Assembly: GCA_948144175.1 (NCBI GenBank)
Contig: CANXME010002003.1
Span: 569,684 to 633,683 of the forward strand
Length of the DNA stretch: 64,000 bases
Source of the DNA: Closterium sp. NIES-65
Taxonomy: Eukaryota; Streptophyta; Zygnematophyceae; Desmidiales; Closteriaceae
Direction of reading: 5' to 3'
Shown: piece after piece, positions 30,434 through 41,100 of the stretch
How the letters are laid out: each line of letters starts with the position of its first letter
Position numbering within the stretch: the first letter of the stretch is position 1
The notes under the pieces: generated by a model
Seen by the model: only the letters and a program-made list of their open reading frames with translations
Database searches by the model: none
Told to the model about the DNA's origin: nothing
Made by a program: the position numbers and the translations under genes

Positions 30434-30439
30434 TTTCCC
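30398..30439 (-). promoter_or_regulatory. -1 ribosomal frameshift signal between gag and pol
   Basis: On the minus strand the heptamer GGGAAAC (30439-30433) lies in the X XXY YYZ phase of gag, four codons before its stop. It is followed by a 7-nt spacer and an 8-bp stem (30425-30418 with 30405-30398, one G-U pair, 12-nt loop). After a -1 shift the pol frame is open. This is the standard layout of a programmed -1 site; function is inferred. Confidence 0.75.
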
Positions 30440-31578
30440 TGCTGCTTGGTCTGTGTCTGCTGCTCAGCTTCCCCCTTTCCCTTAGTGTTTTCCGGGCATT
30501 CGCTCTTGCGATGTCCCGGCCGATTGCACGCAAAGCAGCGCCCTTTGAACGGTGCGGCAGTGGCATTTGCGGCGACGGCGCGTATCGTGGCGCTTTCGTT
30601 CGTCCCACGAGGCCGATGTCCCCAGGTGTTGTTTCCGTAGGACCCCGGTCTCGGTCGGCGAAAGAAGTCGAGCTTCTCCGCCATAGCGAGAATTTCCTGA
30701 AACTCAGTGACGCCGCGAAGCTGGATTTCCTGAGCGATGTCCTGCTTCAGGCCGCCGATGTAGCGGTCGATGCGTTCGCTCTCATGCATGTAGCCCACCT
30801 GCTCGCATAGCGCCAGAAATCCGCTCGTGTAATCCTGGATGGAACCGAGTTGGCGCCAAGTGCGGAGCTTCTGTCGCGCCGAGATCGAGGCCGCGATTGG
30901 CTCAAATCGAGGGCGCAGACCTGCGCACCACGCGTCCCACGTGCGATACTGGGGCACCTCCACGAAATACGACGGCGCCCAGGGTCCGGTTTGTCCTTCC
31001 CGTGTCGGTAGTGTCGCGTAGTCGGTCGGCTTCGTGACGATGACGCGCCACCAGTCCATGGCGGGTCCTCGCAGCAACGACACGGCGTATCGAATCTTCG
31101 CCGAGTCCTCCGAGACGTAGTTGGCGTCGAAGAAAACATTCATTGTGAATAACCACGCCTGAACGGTAGGACCACCCCGTTGACTCGGGTCAAAGCATGG
31201 CGGGCGCTGCGGCTTCAGCGGCATCGGTGACGGCAGTCCCGAATCGTGGGTTGGTGCCGAAATCGTGACGCGAGGCTGACTTGGGGCCGCAGGCGTCGCT
31301 CTGGGGTGTGTCGTGCCGTGGTCGTCGTCTCCGTCGGGGCGGACGACGCCATCACTGGCCGCGCTCGCGGGTTGCCCCACACTCCCGTGTTGTGATGTTG
31401 AGGGTGCGGGTTGGATCGGAGTGCCAGGTGCTTGAGATTGTGCTCTCAGGAGGTCATTTTGCAGTGATGAGCGTTCTGCCGTCAATGCCGCGATTTCCTC
31501 GGAGCTTTCGTGCAGTTGTCGCAGCAGATCGTTCAAACGCTCCTGCGTGAGAGTGGTGACGTCGATGTTTTCGGCCAT
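30421..31578 (-). CDS. gag: Gag polyprotein
   Basis: 385 codons from ATG (MAENID...). A capsid-like helical region with the conserved WWRVIVTKPTDY and YIGGLKQDIAQEIQ segments is followed by a single CCHC zinc knuckle, CFACNRPGHRKSEC. It ends in a Gln-rich tail at the frameshift site. Intact. Confidence 0.93.
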   Translation of the reverse strand: MAENIDVTTLTQERLNDLLRQLHESSEEIAALTAERSSLQNDLLRAQSQAPGTPIQPAPSTSQHGSVGQPASAASDGVVRPDGDDDHGTTHPRATPAAPSQPRVTISAPTHDSGLPSPMPLKPQRPPCFDPSQRGGPTVQAWLFTMNVFFDANYVSEDSAKIRYAVSLLRGPAMDWWRVIVTKPTDYATLPTREGQTGPWAPSYFVEVPQYRTWDAWCAGLRPRFEPIAASISARQKLRTWRQLGSIQDYTSGFLALCEQVGYMHESERIDRYIGGLKQDIAQEIQLRGVTEFQEILAMAEKLDFFRRPRPGSYGNNTWGHRPRGTNESATIRAVAANATAAPFKGRCFACNRPGHRKSECPENTKGKGEAEQQTQTKQQGNAGS

Positions 31579-31742
31579 GACGAAGGGCGTCGGCTCGTCT
31601 TAGTCTAGGCGCAGTCGTGGCTGCACGCGTTTACGAGAGAACGCGAGGACAGCGGCTCCTAGGGGCTAAGGTGCGTGAGTCCCTTCGAGTGAAAAATCAA
31701 AAGTTGATTTCCTGGTGTGCGGAGATGCGCGGTCCGAAAGAA

Positions 31743-31759
31743 AGGGGCTCTGATACCAA
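31743..31759 (-). promoter_or_regulatory. Primer-binding site (initiator tRNA-Met)
   Basis: Minus-strand TTGGTATCAGAGCCCC lies just inside the 5' LTR and is complementary to the 3' end of plant initiator tRNA-Met, the usual primer. Confidence 0.9.
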
Positions 31760-31760
31760 G

Positions 31761-32087
31761 TGTTACGGGTGCAATGAATCGAGGTAGCGAGAATTGCACT
31801 AAGGTGTCAAACGAGTACAAAATGTGAGCGAAGGCATGAGCGAACATTTATACGCGAAACATGCAAAACGGTAACGCGGTGCGTGCGAGCTTGCTAGTGC
31901 TACGCTGGAGCGAGGCTCGGGCTAGTCCCGAAGCGTAGGCCGATACGGCCATGCCAGCAGTGCGAGGTTTGGTAAAACAGTGCGCGCGAAGTCGGCGAAG
32001 TTCCGTTAGCAGTAACGGGCGAACAATCGGCTGTTGCTGTACGCGATGTAGTCGGCTCCGTAAGGAATGCCGAGAAAATTCCTTACA
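31761..32087 (-). repeat. 5' LTR of the chromovirus
   Basis: 327 bp, TG...CA, identical by eye to the LTR at 26573-26899. Confidence 0.95.
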
Positions 32088-32186
32088 TAAACACTTAAAA
32101 CACTAGCCTGTGCTAAAATTAATGGGCATCTACGTTATGCCCAGTACACCTATATTCTGTTTTTATCCTCGTTTGTTTTCTAATTA

Positions 32187-35100
32187 CTATGACTTAGGCA
32201 GGTGCATGTGCTTCTTGAGGAACTTGGAAGCTTCCCGATCCGCCCTATGGCAAAGCACGCGCAGAAGCACATGTGCATCGTGCCCAGTGAGCCCTGCGCC
32301 ACCTCCCTTCACAAATGACGAGGCCCGAAACGCACCGCCTGCTGCTTGACTGGCTCCTGCTGCTTGCTTGTAAACGATAATGACGTCAGCAGTCTGTCAA
32401 GGGGGAGATGACAGTTGAAAGAACACGTCGAGGTTAATGATGACATGCGCACATGTCAACAAAAACCATAGTTGAGGCTAAGGTTACTGGAACAGGTGGT
32501 TGTGGAGTGGAGGGGTCATATAAAAAAAGACCTTACCAATGAGGTATAGAAAGTTTGCAAAGTTACAAGTACTGTACAAAACACTCACATTGAGGGAGTA
32601 GTAGTTGAGCACTTGCTGCACCTGAGCTGCTGCCTTGTTCACAACCTCCTGTGGCAAGCCGTTGCCATTCGCCACAAAGAACTCCTGGGGGAGGGGAAAT
32701 GGGGAGAGGGAATGGGGGAGGAGGGAGGGGGAAGGAGAAAGGGGACGGTAAGAGGGAAACGGGAAGGGGGAAGTGGAAGGTCCTCTCTCATGTGATATCA
32801 CCCCTCATGTGAGCTGACTCATGTGTTCTCTCATGTGATATCACCCCTCTCACCTTGAGAATGGGGAGGTCATCTTCCAGGGCATCATAGTCTGACGGGT
32901 TAAGTCATGTCACACCATGCCATATCAAATACCATTCCATGACATGCAATCTCATGTCATGCTAGCTACATCAGCTGCTCACCTTGAGAATGCGGAGGTC
33001 ATCTTCCAGGGCATCGTAGTCTGACTGAGCAAACACCCTCAGAGGCCCGCCGTCCAGAAGCACGCGCAGCAGGCCCTCCTGATGAAGTGGAAGGGTTTTA
33101 AGAGTGGTTTCAGAGATAAGAGTGAACAACATTCAGAATTCGCATGTGCTGGTCAGAGGGACGTTAGGACAAGATGAAAAATAAATCGCTGAAGAATGAT
33201 CATAAGTGTAAGAAAAAATATTCTTAGTCCCTTCCCCCCTCCTCCTCCCCCCATTTCCCCTCCCCCACAAAAAGAAAGAAAAAAACCACAAACACAAACC
33301 CAAATTACCAGAACAGAGTGCAGGAGAGAGGTGACGACACGATCCCTCAGAGAGTCCGAGACGGTCTCCACAATCTCCCCCAACACCTGCAAGTGGATAC
33401 ACGGACCAGTTCACACACACATAGTGGTGAATTAAATAAGCATGCTCCCGCATGCGACACAACATGGCGAAAATTGGGAAACGGTGGAAAAAAACAAAGG
33501 AAAAAACCGACCGGGTCGAGCTTGAGCATGAGGTTGCTCATGCGACAGGATTCCACGCTCACACGATACAGCTCCTCCAGAAACGCCTCCCTCAGGTCCC
33601 ACCACACCACCTTGGTGCCTGCAAGGAACAGCATAAATAGGAGGGGCACCTTGTTGTGTTTAAACAGGAGGGGTGTATACCTAACGGCTGCTCCATCGGG
33701 CTCCTCTAGATAAACCTCCCTCAGGTTCCATCGCACCACCTTGGTGCCTGGGTGGAGAGAGGCGAGGGGAAAATGGAAACATATCAAACAAACAATCATA
33801 TCCAATTCAGAATCAACAGATTTGTAATGACAACCAACCAAGGTCGGATGCTACATGAATATTACGCAAATCCAAAATGACAGGGGTGATACGAGTGAGC
33901 GAGATCAAATAGGCACTCGCCAAGGTAGGCCAAGAGGATCTGCATGCGCTGTGCTGCAAGCGTGGTGGTCTGCTCATAGAAGCTTACTTGCACACCCACA
34001 CTATTTCCCCCCTCTCCTCCCAAAGTCACACCAACCCACTCCTCCCTCTATCCCCTCCCCGTCCACACACACGCACTGACCGAGGTAGTCTGAGAGGGTC
34101 TGCATGCGCTGTGCTGCGAGCGTGGTGGTCTGCTCATAGAAGCTTCCTCTCTTGAGCCCAGCCACGCCCTCTGTGGAGAGACGGAAGGCGAGGGAGGAGG
34201 CGAGCTGAGACGGGGCCATGGCTGCAACATGGTAGAACATGGGAGAAAAGGGGACAAACAGTGGAACATGGGAGAAAAGGGGACAAACAGTGGAACATGG
34301 GAGAACAGGGGACAAACAGTGGAACATGGGAGAACAGGGGAGAACGAAAGAGTGAGGTGAAGAAATGGATGAGGATAAGGACCAGGGAACGGAGGAACGA
34401 ATATTTGGTTCGGTCGATGCTCACCTGCCACGTCAGCATTCTCACATGCCATGTAGCAAACACAGGTGCCAGGTCAGCATGCTCACCTGCCATGTCATCG
34501 ATCTTGAGGTGAGGAGCGTACTCATCCCAGCGCTCACAGAGAGCCTTCTCGGATTTGTCCAGCTCGGCTGTCACAAACTGGTGTGAGAGGAACAGGAAGG
34601 AGAGGAGGCGAGAAGAGAGTTATTTCCATGGCTGCTTGAATACGAGACGCAGGTGAGAAGAGGGTGCAGAAGAGCGGGTGCAGAAGAGAGGGTGCAGAAG
34701 AGAGGGTGCAGAAGAGAGGGTGCAGAAGAGAGGGTGCAGAAGGTGCACTATCAACCTGCACAGCACACACACCTGTGAAACACCCAACTGATTCTCACCT
34801 CCAGAGTGTTAATCCGCACACACAGCTTCTTCACAGTCAGAGCATCAATCGCAGCAGCCTTCGCCGCATCCACCGCCCTCACCGCCCCCCTCCCTCCCAC
34901 TCCCCCTCCCGTCCCCCCCACACCCTTCCGCGCATGCCACAACCCCTCCAAGTACCCCGCTTTCCCCTTCTGCACCCTCTCCTCCCTCTCCGCCCTTTTC
35001 TCCGCCTTATCAGCCAGCCTCTGAGCCAAGTCTTCTTTGAAGCGCGTGAGGGGCGGTGGAGGCAGCTTGAGGTCGTCCCTGGGGCCGAGAGCGGCAATCT

Positions 35101-38100
35101 TGGCAACATAGGCGCTCATGAGGGTGTCGGTGCTGTGGACTATTTGTTGCAGCATGGGCAGGCGGGGGGGCAGGCCAAGACGAAAGAACTGCTCTAGGAC
35201 CTGCAGTAGGGGGTGCAAGGGGGGATAGGGAGACAGGGAGGTAGCTTGAGGTGGTATTTGGGGCTGAGCGCAGCGATCTTGGCAACCTAGGCCCAGGCGG
35301 AAGAATTGGCGGATCATGAAAGTTGTTGCTGCAAACATGAATCGAATTGAGGCAACACAGAACGTCAGTTTCGGGGTAAAAATGAATCGACATTTCATCA
35401 AGTCACCAACCCAGCGATCCCCTCTTACCTCTCTAGGAAATCGTGCCGGATATGGGACGAGACTCTTCTGGCCACTAGTCTTGCGAGCAGCTGGCCTGAA
35501 CACACAAATCCGGCTTGCGAGCGACTAAGATCAAGCATTGCGATGAGAGAATTCCACTTCATCTCAAGTGACGCGTCAGAACATCTCTCGAATCAAACGC
35601 CAACTCGCATGGCCAACTTATCGTCGAAATTAACGAGTCAAAAACTGACGACAAGTTGGCCATGTAAGTTGGCGTTTGATTCGAGAAATGTTATGACGCG
35701 TCACTTGAGATGAAGTGGAATGGTCTATCCTCACAATTCTTGATCTTAATCGCTCGCAAGCTGGATTTGTGTGCTCAAGCCGACTGCTTGCAAGACTAGT
35801 GGCCAGAAGAGTCTCGTCCCATACCCGGCACGACTTCCTAGAGAGGTAAAAGGGGATTGCTGGGTTGGTGAGTTGATGAAATGTCGATTCATTTTTATCC
35901 TGAAACTAACGTATTATGTTGCCTCAATTCGATTCATGTTTGCAGCAACAACTCTCTCGGTTGCTCTGGCACCTGGAATAGGGGATCGGAGGAGAGGAGT
36001 CCTAGGGATGAGTGGCAAGCAACGCGGGTGCTCATGAGGGTATTGGTGCTGTGGACTATTGTTGCAGCATGGGCAGGTGGAAAGGGAGGCCCAGGCCTCT
36101 AGGACTTGTCACAGAGATGTTTTGGCAACATAGGCGCCCATGTCATGAGGGTGTGGGTGCTGTGGAGCATAGCATGGGCAAGCGGGGGGGGAAACTCAGG
36201 CGGAAGAACCGCTCATGCTACAGCAAATGCTCATGCGCCTATGGTATGGTGGAGAGCGGAGGGAGGGGATGCGCCTGTGTATGATGCGCCTGTGATCTGC
36301 CATTGTGAGGAGGTGACTTCTGAGTCACTCAAAAGTCACCAGGAGCAACAGGGAGGAGAAGAAGAGGATGTTGGTGCTATGGACCATCTGCCATTGTAAC
36401 GAGGTGACTTATGAGTCACTCAAAAGTCACGAGGAGCAACAAGGAGGAGCAGAAGAGGATATTGGTGCTGTAAACCGTCTGCTGCAGCATGCGCTGCAGA
36501 AGCTCAGTGCTTGAGGGGGGGAAAGCTACCGAGTCACAATTGCGGCCTTCACCAGTCGAACCCTCATCACCACCACTCAAGCCTCACCCCTTCCACCAGC
36601 CACACTACATCCACCACAGACGCCCCGTGCTTGAGGTATGGATAGAAAGGCCTAATAAAAGCGCAGCTGTCGCCTGTAGAGGTAGGCAATAGGCAGGCAA
36701 CACCACACCACCTCTCTCACCACCCAATGCACACCTCTCCCACAACCACCCAAGCCTCACCTCTTCTACCAGCCGCACAGCATCCACTGCAGAAGCCCCG
36801 TGCTTGAGTGTATCTGAAGCCGGCTCGAACGTCTGCAGCAGAAGCAGCGCGAGAGGCGAGGCGAGCGGGTGAGAAGAGCGAATGAGTCGAGCGGGTGAAG
36901 AGTGGGGCAAGGGGTTGAGAAGTAGCTGGAAAGACGGAGAACCGAAATGCAGACAATTCGTCCATAAAAAGAAACCGGATCCCTCTCTCACCTTGGGCTC
37001 CACGCCCCTCTCCATCCACACTTATTAGTCGTTTAGGCACGTTTAGGCAATAGGCCGGCAACACCACCCCACCTGCTCCTCGCATTTACCCTGCTCCACC
37101 CCTCATCCTTCCTCCCTTCCCCCTCTCTCACCTCTGCCTCAACTCCTCTCTCCATCCACACGTGGAGCTTCTGCTGCTGCGCTGACACCCAGGCTGAGAA
37201 CAGACGCTTCATCACAGGGTCAATCTGATGGAAACGCAGAAACATAATCATAGTCATTTAGGCACCCATGCGCCTCAAAAGAAGCTTCATCACAGGGTCA
37301 ATCTGAGGGCAGGCAGGCGCACGACAACCACAAGGGAGGGTGAAGAGGTTTGGTATGAGCAAACTGTGAACAGCCCGCTTGCAATCTGAGCTGCGTAGCC
37401 GTATCCCCCATTCCCCTATCTATCCCACTCCTGCTCTCTGCCTGCCTGGCAGGTGCTGTCAGATGAGCCCTACTCACTCATCTGATAGGTCATAGAAGGA
37501 CTTACCTGGTACGGGTTCAGCTCGCTTGCAATATTTGCAGCATGGCCGCATCCCCCATGCCCATCTCCCACTCCTGCTCTCTGCCTGACAGCTGCTACGG
37601 ACACCTTCGACAGGGGGGCTTACCTGGTAGGCGATGAGCTCGCTTGCAATCCCCGGGGGGCTGCATCGCCGTATCCCCCATGCCCATCTCCTTGCCTCTT
37701 CTTTGCCTCCTCCTCCTCCGCCCGCAACTCCCCCTGCACCACCTGCTGCACACGCCTGTCGAATGCATCCAGATAGACTTACCTGGTAAGCGTTCAGCTC
37801 GCTGGCAATTTGAGAAGCATGCCCGTATCCCCCATGCCCCTCTCCTGCTCTCTTCTTCGCCTCCTCCTCCTCCGCCCACACCTCCCCCTGCACCACCTGC
37901 TGCACGCGCCGGTCGAATGCATCCACAGCGTAAAACACCTTGCAGCAGTCGGGGTGCAGCTCTGATACCACTGAGAGGAACGGGTCCTGGTGGTGGCATT
38001 GGGAGTGGTGGAGTGTGGTGAGAATGGACGAACAGGGGTTGGAGGATAAACACCTTGCAGCAGTCAGGGTGCAGCTCTGATACCACTGAGAGGAACGGGT

Positions 38101-41100
38101 CCTGATGGGTAGTGATGGATAAGCAGAAGTACACAGGGGGGGAGACGTTGGGAATGGTGGAATGTGGTGAGAACGCATGGAGAGGGTTTAGAGGGAAAAC
38201 GCCTTCCTTCCAGCAGTCGGGGTGCAGTGCAGCTCTGATACCACTGCGAGGAACCGGCCCTGGTGGGTCGGAGGTGCACACAGGAAAAAGATATGGATAC
38301 AAGAAGCACCAACGACTTGCAGAAATCGTTTCTGAGAATGATCTAAGCCTATTGCTTTAACCAAGCTCACACAACCCACCAGTTGCGAATCCAGCTGCTG
38401 GTGTAGCGCTGCTGCTGCCACTGCTGCTGGTCCAAAGAAAACAAGCATACCCTCACCCCAGGCCTATGATGCGAAAGACGCTCAGAGGACGCTGCGTACT
38501 GCGTCTGGACGCAGCGTCTGGACGCTAGGACGCAAGACGCGCGTCCAGACGCAGGACGCAGATCGAAAAATTTTCGGGCTGCCCCGATTTTTTTTTTTTT
38601 TTTCCAGATTACGAATTTCAATCTCGCGATTTTGACGCGACTGTCGAAATTGCGAAATTTTGACCCCCCATTGCCCAATTCGACATTAAAAAACAGCCCC
38701 CCCCCAACATTTCATAACCCCCCATGCAACAATTGAATTCCAAATACCTCTCAACCACTTCACATCTAGAAAACCCAACCAAGGTGCCTACCACCAAGCC
38801 CATTTAGCAATCCAACCAAGTCATTTCTCATTTCACCCACCCAACCAATTCTCTTTCGAAAACCCTAGAGGTTTTAGCCTACAAGCATAGCTTAGCTCCA
38901 TTATGGCTTCCTCAAGCAACCCTACGTCATCAAACGCATCTAGGGATGTTCATGCCGAGGACGAGTCTCCCCCGCAGCGTTTCACTAGTGATGGGGTGGA
39001 GAAGAAACCGCAAAAGCCCAAACACCATATTTAATGGGATGAGATGACTGGTTGCCTGCATGCAGTGCTGTGGTGGTAGTTCAATAGTATGCGTGTTCTT
39101 CAGTGATACGATAAACTGTGCATGTGACCTTGGGACATGTGTGTGACAATACGTGACTCACCTTAATCTTGAGATTTGGGGGAAAATTTGATGTTGGGGC
39201 CAAGTTTGCCTTGAAAGTGTGGAACGTTCCCCCCCCCCCCCCCCCCCCCCCCCCCCTCATCCCATGCCCTATAACAAGTTTTTTTGCCTGCCCGGGGGTT
39301 TTTTTGCCTGCCCGGGGTTTTTTTTGCCTGCCCGGGACTGCGTCTTTTGGTGCGTCTTTCTGGTCCTGGTGAAGCGTCCTGCGTCCGGACGCATGCGTCT
39401 GGACGCATGCGTCCAGGACGCAGGACGCGTCTTTCGCATCATAGCCCCAGGCCCAGCCACCTGAAAACGTTTCTGAGACTTGCTGCTGTGCCATCCAAGC
39501 AGCTCACACAACCCACCAGCTGTGAATCAAGCTGTTGATGCAACGCTGCTGCCGCCACTGCTGCTGTCCCATACACCCCCAACCGCCTGAACACCGCAAC
39601 ACATCCACCCTTCGCCGCCCCTCCCTCCGCTCCCCCTCCCCTCCCCCTCCCACCTCCCTTCCCTGTTCGCCCTTCAACCCCCCCAACCATTCCCCCAGCC
39701 TCCCTCTCTATAATCACACTCGCCAGCTCAGCCATTTGAGCCAATCCCACCTCTCCGCCCGCCCCTGCTGCTCTGAAATCCGAAGCAGGCCCGTCTGTGG
39801 AAGAGTCTGGGAAAGAGAAGGAGGAGCTTCCGTCATTGTGCTGATCCTGTGCGTCTTTCTGGGCTTTCGCTGCTGCTGCTGCTGCCATAGCATCTAGGCA
39901 CGCGCGGTCAAAGGAGGAGAGCACTGACGTGTGAACAAACTCGAGTACGTCCTCCACTCGCTCCATGCTCGGTGGTCCCCCTGGGGCCTGGGGAGAGGAC
40001 GGAAGAGAAGAGAGTGAAACAGGGTGCTTCGGGTTCTGGGCTTCAGAAGGGAAGGAGCAAATCCAGGGTGGCAGTTAAGAGGTTGATAAAGGGTACACTG
40101 AGGGTCCACCCTCCCTGAACTTGCTCACAGAAGCAAGGCGGTCTGAAAAAATGACTGCCCATTTCTCTTCCCCTATCTTCACCACCCTCCCTTCTCCCAT
40201 CCACTCCCCATGAACCCCACTCACCGTGTGTCTTCGGCTGCTCCTCTTCCTGCCTGCTTCCAGCAGGTCGCAGCAGCACAGGTACGAGTCAAGAGCCGAT
40301 TCCAGTGCTGCCAGTCCGTCTGCACTCGCGCCACTGCTGCTGGAAGCCTGGAAATTATTAGAGGATAAAATGGCACGGGTCAGGGGCAGGGACGAGACGA
40401 GGGGGAAAAAGCGCGGACTGATGAAGCAGGTCACAGCAGCACAAACGAGTCCAGAGCAAACTCTAGTGCTGCCAATCCGTCTGCACTCGCGCCTGTACTG
40501 CTAGTCGCGCTAGACGCCTGGAAATAAGAGCGGGTTGGAGGGAGAACGGAGAGAGGAGGGGAGATGTGAGGCATTCGTGTGGGGTATGGTACGTGAGAGG
40601 AGCAGCAGACTACAGAGCCAGATATGGACATGGGCTCATGGGCATGGCTGCACGGGTTAAGGGATTCAAGCCTGGGGGGTGAGAACACACTCACCTCCAG
40701 CAGTGTGTGGTGGTAGTCACTTAAAAGCAACGATTCTACTTTTGTGATGCCAAAGGAGCAAATTAATCCCTCACCTCCAGCAGTGTGTGGTGGTAGTCAC
40801 TTAGAAGCGACGAGAGGAAGCGAGACACCGACTGCACGAACGGGTGAAGGAGAACCTTTGAGTCGACTCAAAAGTCGATTCAAACCTGGGGCAGTGATTA
40901 ACACTCACCTCCAGCAGGGTGTGGTGGTAGTCACTAAGGAGCGACGACAGGAAGCGAGACACCGACTGCACGAACGGGTGAAGGAGAACCTTTGAGTCGA
41001 CTCAAAAGTCGATTCAAACATGGGGCAGTGATTAACACTCACCTCCAGCAGGGTGTGGTGGTAGTCACTAAGGAGCGACGACAGGAAGCGAGACACCGAC

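Larger units (their letters stand above)
26568..32092 (-). mobile_element. Young Ty3/gypsy chromovirus, complete, with 5-bp target duplication
   Basis: Two LTRs of 327 bp (26573-26899 and 31761-32087), identical by eye, begin TG and end CA. They are flanked by the 5-bp target duplication taaac at 26568-26572 and 32088-32092. The element runs on the minus strand: 5' LTR on the right, then primer-binding site, gag, pol with chromodomain, polypurine tract and 3' LTR. LTR identity implies recent insertion, about 95 bp downstream of the PATROL1-like stop codon. Confidence 0.97.

Noticed and set aside
39230..39257. Poly-C run as the boundary of a separate insertion
   Set aside because: It lies inside the hAT-like MITE, whose ends and target duplication are clear; it is treated as an internal homopolymer.
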